Source of the DNA: Ephydatia muelleri | Taxonomy: Eukaryota; Porifera; Demospongiae; Spongillida; Spongillidae | Reading direction: 5' to 3' | Assembly (NCBI GenBank): GCA_013339895.1 | Contig: JABACO010000001.1 | Coordinates: forward strand, 6,764,040 to 6,828,039 | DNA length: 64,000 nucleotides | Shown here: piece by piece, positions 11,701 through 26,700 of the stretch | Layout: each line of letters starts with the position of its first letter | How positions within the stretch are numbered: the stretch's first letter is position 1 | Translations under genes and position numbers: made by a program | Notes under the pieces: model-generated | What the model was told of the DNA's origin: nothing | The model's database searches: none | Seen by the model: only the letters and a program-made list of their open reading frames with translations

Positions 11701-14700
11701 CAGTATTTTAAGCCAATGAATCCTTATAGTGGAAACTCTATTATTAAACAGTACGAATGAATCATTAGGTATACATGCTTCCAGCCAGAAGAAAGAACAA
11801 AAACTCATGTTTACACTGACAAAAACTGTGCAAAAGAATAGGTACACTGAATCCACTGTAGAGATAGTATAGATAGTATTTAAACATTAAAAGAGCAAAG
11901 GAGTTAAAAGGACAATCGAGAACGAGTCAATTTCAGACAACCAGCCAGCAAAATGAGGCGGCCAAATATGGCATTGGTCTTCATGCTTCGGATATGCAAC
12001 AATGATTCAAAATACATATGTTTTATGCGTAGTAAAAGTATGTTTTAAACTTCATAGTACAAAAGTACACATGTGAAGTTACGTTTCAACAGTTATCCTA
12101 GCTCACACGTGACATTATGTCTCAACAGTTACCATAGTTCAAAATGGTGAAGTCTGGCTGTTGATTAACATTCTGCGTAAGGATGCATTCCAACACTGTC
12201 TGGACAATGATAGAAGGGTTCTTCAACTACCTGACAACATGTCACCAGTGAATGCCATGCTGGATCTCACGCTGGCAATCCCGCTGCCCTCTACAAGTAG
12301 TACTTTAACTTCAGCTGCTTGATCCCTCATGGAAACAACCAGTTTGTATTGACACTTTAGTACACACACTGTCAATCACTTATATTGGTGGTAATATTGT
12401 TACGATTGCAATCTTCCCACGTACAAGTCTATGACATCTGCGTACACTACAGTCTTTATTTACGGGTTCTTATACTAATATGGGAATGTAAGTAGGAGAC
12501 GAAGGCCATGATGACCAAGAGCTCTGTGCGGTGGAGCATAAGACTCAGGAGTCTGCAAGGGGTTGGTCAGCAGGCTGCTGTAGACTACGCCCCTCATGGA
12601 GGTTGGAGTCCTTCAAGAAGGTACAAAAATACTTACACGTGGTGGAATTCTTGTATTCCTCATGTTACATGGTATGATTAGCGAGGAACTGTTGTAAGGA
12701 TTCCCTTTGATTGCCCTTACTGCAAGGAGATTAACACCTGGTCAAGTTCAAGAGTCCTTGCAGGTCATTAATTGGCAAATCAAAAGTCAGTAAATTCCTT
12801 AGTGTGATGTAGCATTTATATATTCTGCATTTCAGGCTTGTCCATGCCTTTACCTGTGCTGGTATGCCGCCACATCAATTTGTCAACCTCTGTGTACACA
12901 TTTACTGAGATGGGTGAGGTACATCACTTCAGGTTGCTGCCTGCTCTTAGTGATATACATTAATGTTAGTTACTTTGTGGATCTTCAGTTTACACAGAGG
13001 TAGTACCAGTAAGTTGTAGCAGACGTGGCAGAAGAGTGCATGAGAGTGGCTGTAGAGCAGGTGAAGGCAGGTCCTCACTATGCTACAAACAGAGCAGTAA
13101 TTTTTGTTTCCTATTCATATGATTTATAATGTAAATTGGTTTGTCTTGTGTTCCCAAATCGCTATATATAGTGGGTAATGACTATCTATTCCACTGCCAA
13201 TGCCTACCATTCAACAGACCCTTGTCTGGCTGGAAGGTATGACTGTTATGCTATGCCTGTGCTTATATGCACGCAAATCATACTGTCTATTGCAGCACAT
13301 GTAGAATTGTTGGAATCTGAACTGTGTCTAAACCAGAGCACCGAGTAATGCAGACAAGGGAGGTGGATTGTACTAAAATGGACTTGTCCCAAGTTATTGT
13401 CTGAGGTGTGCTTTATTAGGGGTTATTTCTAATCTGTGGAATAGTAATAATACTTAAACATTCCATTCTGCATAGCCTCTCCCCTTTACTACGCCACACC
13501 TAACCTCTCCTACTCTACTCCTCTTCCCTCTCCCCACCTTCCCCTTTCCCTTACTACCTCCCCTTCCTATCACACCACCTGGAATTTACTTCCTCACCTT
13601 ACACACTCCCCTTCTTGTTTCCTCCCATCCCCTAAGGGGAAAAGATGGGGATGGGTCTAAGGTGAAGGAGGAGGGTGTGTGTGGTAGGTGGAGTGACCCC
13701 TTCGGCAGATTAGTAATGACCCTCTGATTATATCTATCTCATTTACATCTCGTCTGTTTTTTAAAAGGTTTGAACATCACAGAGTAGCCCATGACTAACC
13801 GTCCACAATAATGAAGTACATAGAAGAACTTGGGATGGTCAATTCCTACGACACATGGCATGGTATGGTATGATCATATTTAGCAGTGCTGACCAGCTGA
13901 TTGTACTACTTTAGACACGAAAAATGTGACAAACAGATGAGGAAGATCTGCGCTGGTGCTGTTGGTGCCATGGACAAAACATGGTTCTCAGACGTATCAG
14001 ACAAACCATTTCATTACGATAGTTATAAATAAATATCTTCTCATTTTAGAAAGAAGCACCAAAGTTCATTTGTACTGGCGGTATATGAAGAACTGTGGTA
14101 GTGACTTTAATAATCTTCATGCTATATATGAGTTTGAATATCAGTGAGCACTATAAGGTGTTAGTGTGTGTGGTTGTGTGTGTGTGTTACAGTGTCATCA
14201 TCTTGATTGCTATTCGGAAAGTCCCTGTCAGCAAGTACATGTAAGTTACCAGCTGAAGAGGAAGGTCCTCACTATGTCTGATGCCATCTGTGCTCTAAAA
14301 AAAAATCTAATGTACAGTTCTGCTGAGTCATTTTGTCGAGTATGCTGCATTTTAGGCATAATAAATTCTCATTTTTGTTTCTTAGTGCAGGGACACTTAC
14401 AGGGTGGAGTTCTGACCTACCTGCCCAAGAGGATACATTTTCATACTGCTACCTTCATGATGAGGATGAACCGGGCTGTGATGGATTGGGTGAGTTGTAT
14501 GTACTTGTTAATTTATTGTGCAGTGAATGATGTCACTACTTTTGTCGGAATGAAAACACACAAAGGACCGCAGCAAGTCAGCAGGTATAGGCAGATGTTC
14601 GCTTACCTGGCCACCCAACCCTTTCCAATGTACTGGTGGCCAAAACATTTCGGTTTGTGAGGAATATCTGGAGTTCATACATTATCAAGAATCTGACATC

Positions 14701-17700
14701 CCTTCAGTTGCAATAACAATTCACCCTAATAGAATTCAATATAGGTCAGTGCAGCAAGATGATGATGGTGATGACTTAATGTTACTTGATGATGCCACAC
14801 AGGTTGATGTGCACAGTGGATGATAGCGATGATGATGGTGATGACTTAATGTTACTTGATGATGCCACACAGGTTGATGTGGACAGTTGATGATAGCGAT
14901 GATGTGATTATCAAGTACAGAGTAGTGATGATGGTGATGCTATATGATTTAAAGTTCACTGATACCTGCCTACAAACTGTTCAACTAGCTTCAAGGTGTG
15001 CACCTTCCAGCTATACTGGAATGTTGAATGGACCCAACTCTTACCAGTATTGTACATGTACATGCCTGCTTGGTTTTACCAACTACACTTGTTCAATAGG
15101 CATAACTGACTGGCCTTCACAGTCAACTACTATGGCTTCTACACACAGAAGCCACTGTGGAGCTGCCAGAACCTTGTCATACATCTATACACTTTGTAAA
15201 CTTTTGTTTGTTTTTGCCATATATATGGTAAGGTGAGACGGCCTTGATCAAGTGAATAACATTTCATCTACATAACAGACCAGTGATGGAGACAACAATC
15301 AAGTAAAGGCTGTGTTATGGCAGGACTCATTCATGCACACATTAACACCTACGTATATACAATAGTGACCTCAGCGAAAGCCTTCTCTGAGGCCTCCATT
15401 CACACGCACACCCTTGCCCCTTGCACCCAATGATCATATTGTTGTATGTACCCGAGCTGTGTTATGTATTTCATGTTCATGCTCTTGCATTGATTCGCTA
15501 CATTGTGATTCCAGTTGAGCAACGCATCACGGAGCTAGCTGCGCTTCTACCTAGATCCTCATTTCGGATCCTTGTGTGTCAAGAACACAACAGGATTTAG
15601 TGGCATAGTCGGCAGGATCCTGGTAGTATGGCGGAGACAGCAAAGTTGATCGAGTTGTTGCAGCAACAGTTGGAAGCGCAAAGGAAGCAGACGGAAGTTC
15701 TGATCGCTGCATTCACCAGCGGGGCAGTTAAGCAGGAGTCATCGTCAGTACCAACGCTAGCAGCCACAGCAGCGACGATTCCCAGCTTCGTTCCCTTCGA
15801 CGCCACGGCAGAGCTTTGGACGGACTATTGGGCAAGATTCCAGACTTTCCTTGGAGCTAATTCGGTTCCCGTTGAGAAGAGAGCTCAAGTGTTCCTGACC
15901 AACCAGTCGCGAGTTACCTACAAGCTTCTAAGCAATCTCGCCTCTCAGCAGAATCCACCCGGAAGTGTCAACGAGCTCAGCCTGGAGCAGATCGAGGGTT
16001 ACATGAAGAACCAGTTCGACCCTATGCTCTACATTGCCAGAGAGCGGTTCAAATTCTGGAGTGATATGCGTAGAAAGCCGGGTGAGACGGTTCAAGAGCT
16101 GGCCGCACGCATCCATCAAGACGCCGTCACTTGTGATTTCCCTTCAATCCGCGATCCGCTGGATGAGGCTCTGCGCACGCAATTCATGTGCTCCATTAGT
16201 AATGAGGCAGTCCTCAAGTCCCTATTCAAGATCAAGGATAACGAACTTACCTTCGCCAGAGCCATAGCAGTCGCCGTGGAAACAGAGGAGGCCGCTAAGG
16301 TGGCAAAAGAAACGGTGTACGGGTCTAAACCCAGTTCTATTCATCAGATCCAGACTCCCCAAAGGCAGAAACAGCAGGGTCAGAAAGGTCGCACCCCTCA
16401 GGATTTCCCCAAGGGTACCTGCCCACGGTGCGGAAGAAATGACCATAAAGCGGTCGAATGCCCTTATAAGGATTCAACGTGCAATTTCTGTCACAAAACT
16501 GGCCATATTCAGTCAGTATGTTTACAAAAGAAAAGGAATCAGCAGCAGGTGAAGATTATCAAGCACCGAATTCAGACAGTGAAGGCAATCAAGGCAGTCC
16601 CTCAGATACAGCAGGTCATTCAGGTGAACAACAAAATGTTTACCTTTGAGGTAGATACTGGTGCAGGGGACAATTTCTGTGCTGAAGAAACTTGGAAGGA
16701 GTTGGGGAAACCAAGGCTCTCACCAACCACAAGTGGCTATGAGGTCGCAAATGGACACCCCCTTTCAGCATTGGGAGTTTTCAGCATTCCAGTGGTACTC
16801 CAGGACAGCACAAGTTCCAGCACGCCTCTTACATTCACTGTCACCAAGGTTCCTCGTCTCAACTTGCTGGGGCGGGATGACATCATCAAACTAGGCATCA
16901 ATGTCTCAGCCCTGATGGATCTACCTGTCAACATCAAGCAGAACATCTGTCCAGTTCGGCCAATTTCACAGGAGCTCAAGCCAGATGCGGCTCTACAGGA
17001 AGCATGCAGACAGCTATGTCAGGAATTCCCTGATCTGTTCAAGGCAGAACTAGGTTGCCTTAAGGATTTTGAGCTTGATGTCAAGTTCAAGGCAGATGCA
17101 AAGCCAGTTTTCTGCAAGCCACGAGTGGTCCCTTTTGCCATTCAAGAAGACCTCAGCATAGCATATGATGCAGGGATTGCAAGGGGTGTGTGGCAGTCTG
17201 TCCAGTTTAATAATTATGGCACTCCTGTGGTCCCCATCCGAAAAGTCACCCTTCCAGGTCAAACCACAGCAAAACTTCGAGTATGTGGGGACTATTCAGT
17301 GACAGTGAACCCACAGCTGGAACCACATCGCCACCCTATACCACGCCCAGAGGACTTGATGCAGAAGCTGGGTGGTGGCTATGGATTCACCAAAATTGAT
17401 CTTTCAGATGCCTACAACCAGATTATGCTGACACCTGAGAGTCGGAGGAGGCTGGCCCTTAGTACCCATCGTGGGGTACTTCTTCAGATGCGCTTACCGT
17501 TTGGCATCAGCTCAGCACCTGGATATTTTCAGGAAATTATGGACATGCTTACCAGTGACCTCAAAGGGGTAGCAGTATATATGGATGACATTCTGGTCAG
17601 TGGGACAACGACTGCAGAACATCTTGAGAACCTCAAATCACTTCTAAAGCGCTTGGAAGAAAAGGGTCTGCGATGTCGTCTGGAGAAATGTTTGTTTGCC

Positions 17701-20700
17701 CAACCATCCGTTGAATACCTTGGCCACATCCTTTCACAGCAGGGAATATCCAAAGGTCATAAGGTAGATGCAGTCAAGATGATGCCACCTCCTGAAAACG
17801 TATCCAGCCTTCGCTCTTTGTTGGGCTCAGTGCAGTTCTACAGCAAGTTTCTACCAAACCTAGCTTCAGTAACTGAGCCACTCCATCGCCTCACTAAGAA
17901 AGAAGTACCCTGGACTTGGGGCACGGAACAAGTAGAGGTATTCAAGAAGCTGAAAGATCTCCTGTGTGCGGACACTGTGCTGGCTCAATTTGATCCCTCC
18001 CTTCCCATTGGGATCTCATGTGATGCTTCTGAGGTTGGAGTGGGAGCTGTCTTATTTCATCGGTATAGTGATGGTGGGGAACGTCCAATTGCCAATGCTT
18101 CCAAGACACTCACAACCACACAACGGGGATACAGCCAGATCCAAAAGGAGGCTCTAGCCATTGTTTTTGCGCTGAGAAAATTTCACCAGTTCTTATATGG
18201 TCGACCTTTCATCCTTATAACGGACCACAAGCCTCTTCTTGCTCTTTTTGGGCCAACAAAGGCAACACCAGCTCTGGCAGCAAACAGACTTGCTCGTTGG
18301 GCTCTGATGCTAGGCCAATACCACTACACTATTGAATACCGGAAGTCAGCAGAGCATGGCAATGCGGATGCTCTTAGTCGTCTTCCAGTCGGTCCAGATG
18401 TCACATTTGATGCAGAGGAAGGAGAGGCAGACGTGGATATGGTGTGCACCATCAAGACCATCAGTTTGCAACTTAATCCCATGGATCAAGGGGTACTGGC
18501 AAAAGAGTCAAGCAAAGATCCAGTCATAGCCAGAGTAATGCGCTACACTAGGGAAGGATGGCCACCACAACTAAGGTCAGAGGGAGATTCGAGTGTGGAC
18601 TGTTTGGTGGAGACATTTCGGAAGCTTTCAGTTTCTCTCTCCACAATTCATGGTTGGGTTCCAGAGTTGTCATTCCTCCTAGTTTGAGAGCACAAGTTCT
18701 TCAGTTGCTCCATCTGGGACATTTTGGTATGCAGCGGATGAAACAGCTGGCTCGCACAGCTGTATACTGGCCTCAGATCGACTCTAATATTATGGATCTC
18801 TGCCATCACTGCACAGTCTGTGCTGAACACCAGAACAAACCACCAAAGCCTGAAAAAAATCCATGTATGCTTCCCGAAAAAGCATGGAGCCGGGTTCACA
18901 TTGATCATGCCATCAATTTCCTTGGGAGCAACTGGCTTGTCCTCATTGATGCCTACTCAAAGTATCCTTGCATCCATACAACTACTTCTTCTACAAAATC
19001 AACCACAGAACTTCTCGAACAGGATTTTTCACACTTCAGCTACCCTCATGCTATTGTGTCTGATAATGCAACAACCTTCAGCTCAGAGGAATTTCAGTCC
19101 TGGTGTCGGGAGATGGGCACAACCCACCTCACTGGTGCACCCTACCATCCTGCCACCAATGGAGCAGCAGAGCGCTTGGTCCAGACATTTAAACATGCTG
19201 TTTCCAAGTCTACACTCCCACCTCGAGCAGCACTGCAAGAATTCTTAATGCAGTATCGGCGCACCCCACTAGCAGAGGGCTACTCTCCAAGTGAGTGGCC
19301 CAAGGACGGCAGGCCAGAACAGCAACCAAGTCACAGGAAAAAGAGGTTCCTGAAAGGGTTGGACCAGTCTATTCAGTGGGTACACCATGTTATGCCCTCT
19401 ACTGTGGCCCCAGGCAGGAAAAGGACCCCAGATGGGTTCCTGCATTGGTCACAAAAGTGTTCGGGTCCCGCAGCTGCAATGTGAAGGTAGTTCCTAAAGG
19501 TAGTACATGGAGACGCCACATTGAACAGTTATGGCCACGATATGGTGTACTGGAAGATGCAGACCCAGGGGAGGTTGCAATAAGTCTACCCGAAACCAGC
19601 TGCAGCCATACAGCTACAGATTCATTACAACCAGCAACTCCTGGGCCACCTCCAATCAGTCCTGTAGAAGGGGTCCCATTGGTTTCAGATCAGACCAGAA
19701 GAAAATGGCCAAACCCTCGTCACCCAACAGGGAGTGAGTATGGGCCTGGCCACCCTCGCCGCTCATTACGGACCAAAACCCAGGTCAAGTAGAGAATTTA
19801 CGCCTTTGCTGCTGTATAGAGCTTCAAGGCTGGCAGGGAGATGTTATGGCAGGACTCATTCATGCACACATTAACACCTACTTATATACAATAGTAACCT
19901 CAGCCGGAAGCCTTCTCTGAGGCCTCCATTCACACGCACACCCTTGCCCCTTGCACCCAATGATCATATTGTTGTATGTACCCGAGCTGTGTTATGTATT
20001 TCATGTTCATGCTCTTGCATTGATTCGCTACATTGTGATTCCGGTTGAGCAACGCGTCACGGAGCTAGCTGCGCTTCTACCTAGATCCTCATTTCGGATC
20101 CTTGTGTGTCAAGAACACAACAGGCTGACACAGCGATCGATGGCTAGAGCCCTTGCTACTTCATCCCCCTGCCATTATAACATGTGTACATAATGGGAAA
20201 CATTTTTTTTTACTTGCACTATACAGATTGGGTAAAACCATCCACAACTTTTCGATCGATGTTGTAAACAAAATTCATTACGATGAAACACCAAATTCAC
20301 TACAGCACGGTAACTTAATTATGACAGTCAGCAACATTGCACTTCAATAGACCCACATTCAGTAAACTAATGAAAGATAATACGATAGTTCTACAGAACA
20401 ACATACTACTCTATATGCATTCCTCTCTTGAGCCTCATCTTGATGATGATCCTTTTATACTAAACCTCTCTAGTGTAAACACTTTTGTCTTCTAACACAA
20501 TGTTTGTGAAAATTTAAGAATTTTTGGGTCAAACTCAACACTCCGAAAAGTTAGTCCTAAAATTTCAAAGGTCTGAAAAAAATGGTTTTAGATAGTTCAA
20601 CTACTGCCAAGTCATTTGGCCTTATTGTCTGCTCTATACTTATCATGGACACTAATCTGTATGCTTTCAAAGAGACGCAGTTTTACAGTATGTTTATCAG

Positions 20701-23700
20701 TCACAAAGCGTTGCTGAGGACCAATTTCCTCGACATTTAAGAGCAGCTACGGATACCCTTTTATCTGTCATTTGGTACAACTAAGACGCCACAATTAATA
20801 CTATGTAGAAATTTTGCTTAGTGGATGTGGAGAGACTAAAAATAGAAATTGAAGAAGGAAAGGATGCAACGCCTAGCAAACAATATGGATACATGTATGG
20901 ATCTGGTACATCACTTACAATGCCATCAAGTGGGTCCGACAGTACCATTGTCTTAGTATATGCAAGACAGATGCTTTCCTCCCGTATAAACGTTTTCACC
21001 CTAATATATAAGGCTCAGTTTCACAGTTTGTCACACAGGGAGTTTACAGACAAAGGTGCCTTGCAAGTACTTACATACAATGCATCGTTTCATAGTTTTG
21101 GGCCTGCAGCCCATCTAAATAGTATACTAATCCACCCAGTGCAACCACTACACACAGTTGTTTGTTCCAACATGCTGAAATGTAGTACGAGAGATAGCCC
21201 AGATATTCAGTGTAAGCATGAGCACTTGGAGGTAGAAAAAATTTGTAGTCAAGAACCATATTGTAGTCAAGATATTGCATAAATACTCACAAGTCATCCG
21301 TGCGAAGACTGTGTGGTGTGTGCAAACAAAGACAAACGCTATATTATTGTCAAGAATGCTCCTTAGCTCAGGTTTATATAATTCCGAACTACACTATGAA
21401 GCCTGGCTTAACAACATGTCTTGCTCGTTACATTGACGAGATTTTCACTTGAAAAAAATATTCTGGAAATAACAAGCAACACACTTATTAACACTGTATT
21501 ATTTCCCCCATATGCATCAACAGGCATTTAATTTCATTCCACACAAACTGAGTACATAAATATTCATGATTCCAACATATAAAGATTCATATGCTGAAAT
21601 AACTCAGTAGCGAACAGTCATATTATGGACACAGCAGAATGGACCGTTATTTTGATAATAAACATTTACTCTAGTGTCTACTACATTGTATTGTATGACA
21701 CATTGTTCAATTCGGTGTCCACATCTGTTTGAAATGCAGACACATGCTGGAGCATGAAAGAGTTTGCACAATACAGGATCAATTAACGACAACACTTTTC
21801 AGCAGAGCAAAATATTTTGAACCCTTGTGTGCAAAAAACAGCGGCAAACAGTAACAGTAAAAGTAACTTCAATGTAATGAGCAAGTTAACACAACATCTG
21901 AGCCTGCATTTCAAATACTTAAATGACATAGCATATTATTAATACCATTCAGTAATACCTTTCTTCTTAGTCAGAAATTCCACCACCTCCTTTTCATCAA
22001 TAGCATGATAATCCATTATGTATACAAAAGCTTGGCTGGTCTTCAGTGACATATCTGCTAACAAATTTGCATCTTCATTGGAATCTCCTACTCCTGGGTT
22101 GTCCACCAAAAATAATTTTCTTCCTGATGTCATACACTCTAAAGTTCCAAGCACTGGAATATTAGTCAACAGTGTCTGATCCACACAGTTCTGGAAAAAT
22201 ACATTACAGATATAGACACAGGGCCATCGAAACAACAATATGGCAAATTAGTTATGAATGCATATTAGATACCCCTCCCCCCCAGATAGGGGGTTTGGGG
22301 GAGCGCTGCAAGCTCCCCCATCAGGATCCCACAAGCTTTGCAACTTTATCATTTTCAAGTCATGAATCCCTTTGGTATTGAGTTCTGAGTCTGAAACAGG
22401 ATTCATGCTACATTTATATGTTGTACCAGCCATCACCACAAGTCACTGTGAATTTTTAAAATTAATTATGTTATAGATTAATAACTAATGTGTAACCTGT
22501 ATGGCTTTGGCCGTATAGGCCACAGCGGTTGCTGTGGACCTGATACAGTACACTATGCGGGAAGTTTGTTTAGTCAGTCACATTGCCTACCATTATTATG
22601 TTATACAAAGTTAAATTATATATTTTAAAAGTCCGAAAACATTCTTAACAAAACTTACCTTCGATTTGAAATATCACATTCACACAGTATGCAAAAAAAT
22701 TGACAAATTATTAATACTGCATACAAAATTCTCTTGTAAAGAAACTCCTACCTGATTATTAGCTCTCGCTTGAGCATTGATCGTTTTCATCTTACAATGA
22801 ATTTCCTTCACTCCGTAAATAATTTCTTCTGAAGATGTTGGCGTGGTTACAAAAGGTTTCATTTGAGGACACTCCTGCAAAATGTCATGCAATATAGAGG
22901 AAAAGTTAATTGATGTTGGATTCAGACAAAAATAGTTACAATGAGAGTATTTTGAATTGAATAAGTAATAGAATATCACCTACAAAATTACAAACATAGA
23001 CCTTCCAAAAGCCTGGTTCTTGCATATTTGAACATGATTGAAAGTATTCAACGAAATAAACACTAAGCGATGTTATGGTACAACTCTATATTCATTATAT
23101 TGAGAAATGCTAACCACAATATACTAATGTATTAAATAACAAATAACCGACAACAGTAGCTCTGATATTATCAGAGCATGAAGGAGTTTGCATAATACAT
23201 TATCATGCTAACTATAAACATAAAACAAGTTCTCAAATGTATTATTATTATTAAATAACAATAATACATAATAATGTAGGAAGATTAGCCACCCAACTGG
23301 GGCAGCCCAAGTCCTTAACAACTAATATGATTTATGGCAGATTACACTTGACCCTGATCAGAGCCAATTCCAGGGCCATTCTATCTAGACTATATGTTTG
23401 ATAGTGTGTAATGTGTTTATAATATATACCCATGTATAAAAATAAAAATTATAATTAATTGGTAATAATGTATAAATACAATAATATTATTGTTATATAC
23501 AAAAACCATATACTTATCGCAATGCACTCACTCACTCACTCACTCATACAATACAACAATTTTTATAATAAAAACTCTTTCTCTTCACTGTCCATCTTAA
23601 TTGTTCCCAACACAGAAGCTGCATTGCCACGTTGGATGGCAACTGAGAGTCGAGTCATTCCAAGCCATTTCATCAAAGAGATGGACACCATGTTGTAGTT

Positions 23701-26700
23701 TTATGTTCAAAATTTTTATGGTAGTTTGTCTTTATGTAAGAGGTGCTGGGATGAAATTTTTTGTTTTGACCCTTAATGGTTTGCAAGATACTTGGCGTTG
23801 AATAATTGATTAGTTTACTGATAAACTCTACTTTGCAGTGTTTTATCTTGGTACACACTACGAAAACTGCTGCATGCATGGCACCAAATCGAAGGGCCTG
23901 ATAAGTACAATGTTACTGTGTCGAGCATTTCGATGAGAAATGAAAGGGTTAAACTATGTATTGGTTTGTAAGGTAGATCTCATAATTACTGCGTGCAGAA
24001 ACTTCATAATTGCGCAATTGACTTTATAATATCATGTGGTACATTATAATGAACATTTGTGTAAAATAAAAAAGTTGATTATTAATAACCACTGAGAACC
24101 ACAAACGTTTTTGTGTAAGGCAGCCATTTTTATGGTGGCTATCACAGAGGTGTTGCTAAGTGGCCAAACCACAACTATCAAAACTTTGGCCCCAGCAGTA
24201 ACAGCTGTAAACAACTAGCCCCCAATACCTTATCGTTGTTACTAGTAATGCGCAGCGCTCGTTCAAAACAGATCATTCTGGGATCAGAACAAGTAACTGC
24301 ATGTATCTTACTTAAATTGCAATGTAAACCATGCATGCATCAAGGCACTACTACACACAAAATACAACAAAATGTAATAGTTTATATGGATACTCAGCTT
24401 TTGCTGTAAGTGCACAGGTTGCTGCTGCAACTTCCTTGGCTGTTAAGTAATATCTGCGTCCTGTAGCTGTCGAGGGGCTCACAAGTGTAAGTATGTCTGA
24501 TGAAGGAAATTCACTTCTACAACTCGAGCTTCCATGTCTACTTTTACTACACAGCCAAGCCAACAACACCCATCATATGCTACAGTTGCATAGCCCTTGA
24601 TCGATGACAGTGAAAGAGTGTGCACTGCAGCAGCTGTACTTGTTGAGACCCATCCACTGTCATCAATCAAGGGCTATGCAACTGTAGCATATGATGGGTG
24701 TTGTTGGCTTGGCTGTGTAGTAAAAGTAGACATGGAAGCTCGAGTTGTAGAAGTGAATTTCCTTCATCAGACATACTTACACTTGTGAGCCCCTCGACAG
24801 CTACAGGACGCAGATATTACTTAACAGCCAAGGAAGTTGCAGCAGCAACCTGTGCACTTACAGCAAAAGCTGAGTATCCATATAAACTATTACATTTTGT
24901 TGTATTTTGTGTGTAGTAGTGCCTTGATGCATGCATGGTTTACATTGCAATTTAAGTAAGATACATGCAGTTACTTGTTCTGATCCCAGAATGATCTGTT
25001 TTGAACGAGCGCTGCGCATTACTAGTAACAACGATAAGGTATTGGGGGCTAGTTGTTTACAGCTGTTACTGCTGGGGCCAAAGTTTTGATAGTTGTGGTT
25101 TGGCCACTTAGCAACACCTCTGTGATAGCCACCATAAAAATGGCTGCCTTACACAAAAACGTTTGTGGTTCTCAGTGGTTATTAATAATCAACTTTTTTA
25201 TTTTACACAAATGTTCATTATAATGTACCACATGATATTATAAAGTCAATTGCGCAATTATGAAGTTTCTGCACGCAGTAATTATGAGATCTACCTTACA
25301 AACCAATACATAGTTTAACCCTTTCATTTCTCATCGAAATGCTCGACACAGTAACATTGTACTTATCAGGCCCTTCGATTTGGTGCCATGCATGCAGCAG
25401 TTTTCGTAGTGTGTACCAAGATAAAACACTGCAAAGTAGAGTTTATCAGTAAACTAATCAATTATTCAACGCCAAGTATCTTGCAAACCATTAAGGGTCA
25501 AAACAAAAAATTTCATCCCAGCACCTCTTATATAAAGACAAACTACCATAAAAATTTTGAACATAAAACTACAACATGGTGTCCATCTCTTTGATGAAAT
25601 GGCTTGGAATGACTCAGTCTCTGAGTGAGGTATGCAAAGGAGTTGGCTTTTCCAGACACCTGCCTCAAATAACCAACATCAGTAGCATTGATATTATAAT
25701 GAACACTCGTTTTAATGTTTATATTTAATATGTAAACTGATTTTTTTTAACGAAGGAAACACGCAGTGTCATTGCTAGTTGTTTTAGATACAGTATGAAA
25801 CAAATAAATAACAGTACTGCTTCATTATTTGAAAGGCAGTGATACTCATACTTTTGCAGAAAACGATTCAATTTAACTTTTCCAGTCATTAATGCATTAT
25901 CCATGTGACAATGCATCAATATACTAAAGAGTTAAGTTGTGGACTTCTCTGTATGATAGTTGACAGCAATGTAAATTTGTGCTTTACATCATAATGAACA
26001 CTTTACATCCTTGTAGTCTCATTGTGATCCACGCAAGCTAGTCTATCAGTTATCACATGCACATGTATATTAATATCATATTGGGTTTTGTTTGTATGGG
26101 AGGCAATTATAATAGGACAGAGATGATGGACGCCATGCTTCCTTACAGAACACGGTGCAGGATTAGGACATGCCACATGGATTCTTGGATCATGTTGAAT
26201 ATACACTCGGACAGCAGTTTCAGCTTGAATACCTTCGGGAAGAAACCTGAAGCAAAACATTTTAAGTGATAAAATCTATCCTGCAATACCTAACAAATGA
26301 ATCAATATATTAAATTTTTTTATGAATTGATACTTATTATGGGACTCTGAATGGTTACCACTTATTACCAATATTTACATGCATGCATATAGGCTGTTAC
26401 TACTTCAGTGACTAAGGCATCCTTGTTATATCCCCTCTGTGTTCCAAAATCAGATAGATCTGTTTTTACAATTTAGATTCATTCATTTCCACCAAGCATG
26501 CATAACCAAACATGTACTTTGTGCAAGGTTCAAGTGAACAGCTTTGTCACATTTATCTCTATTCTCAGTATACGACCTCACATTTGCTGAAGTAGACAGT
26601 TAATCAATGAACTCTTTCCGGTATTGAATCTTCCACTGACACTTATAGTAATGTAATCAAGTTTGATTTGCTTTTGGACCTCTTCAAAAATGGAGACTTC

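Larger units (their letters stand above)
15313..20122 (+). mobile_element. Ty3/Gypsy LTR retrotransposon in the GTPase intron
   Basis: LTRs are 15313-15592 and 19842-20122. They start TGTTATGG, end ACACAACA and differ at about five bases plus one indel. The 5-bp target duplication GGCTG is present at 15308-15312 and 20123-20127. A primer-binding-like stretch TGGCATAGTCGGCAGGA lies at about 15600. A purine stretch GGCAGGGAGA lies just before the 3' LTR. Domain order is gag, protease, reverse transcriptase, RNase H, integrase. It sits antisense to the host GTPase gene within a 10.3-kb intron. Confidence 0.95.

Noticed and set aside
18558-18687. Programmed frameshift between Gypsy pol and integrase
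   Set aside because: No slippery site or structure was evident, and a second frame break with apparent loss of sequence follows near 19290. Decay explains it better.
20821-21282. 153-residue plus-strand open frame
   Set aside because: Low-complexity composition, no domain, and no splice or promoter support inside the GTPase intron.
23673-25594. Identical open frames of 60-72 residues on opposite strands
   Set aside because: They are the two arms of the giant hairpin. No recognised domain or start context.
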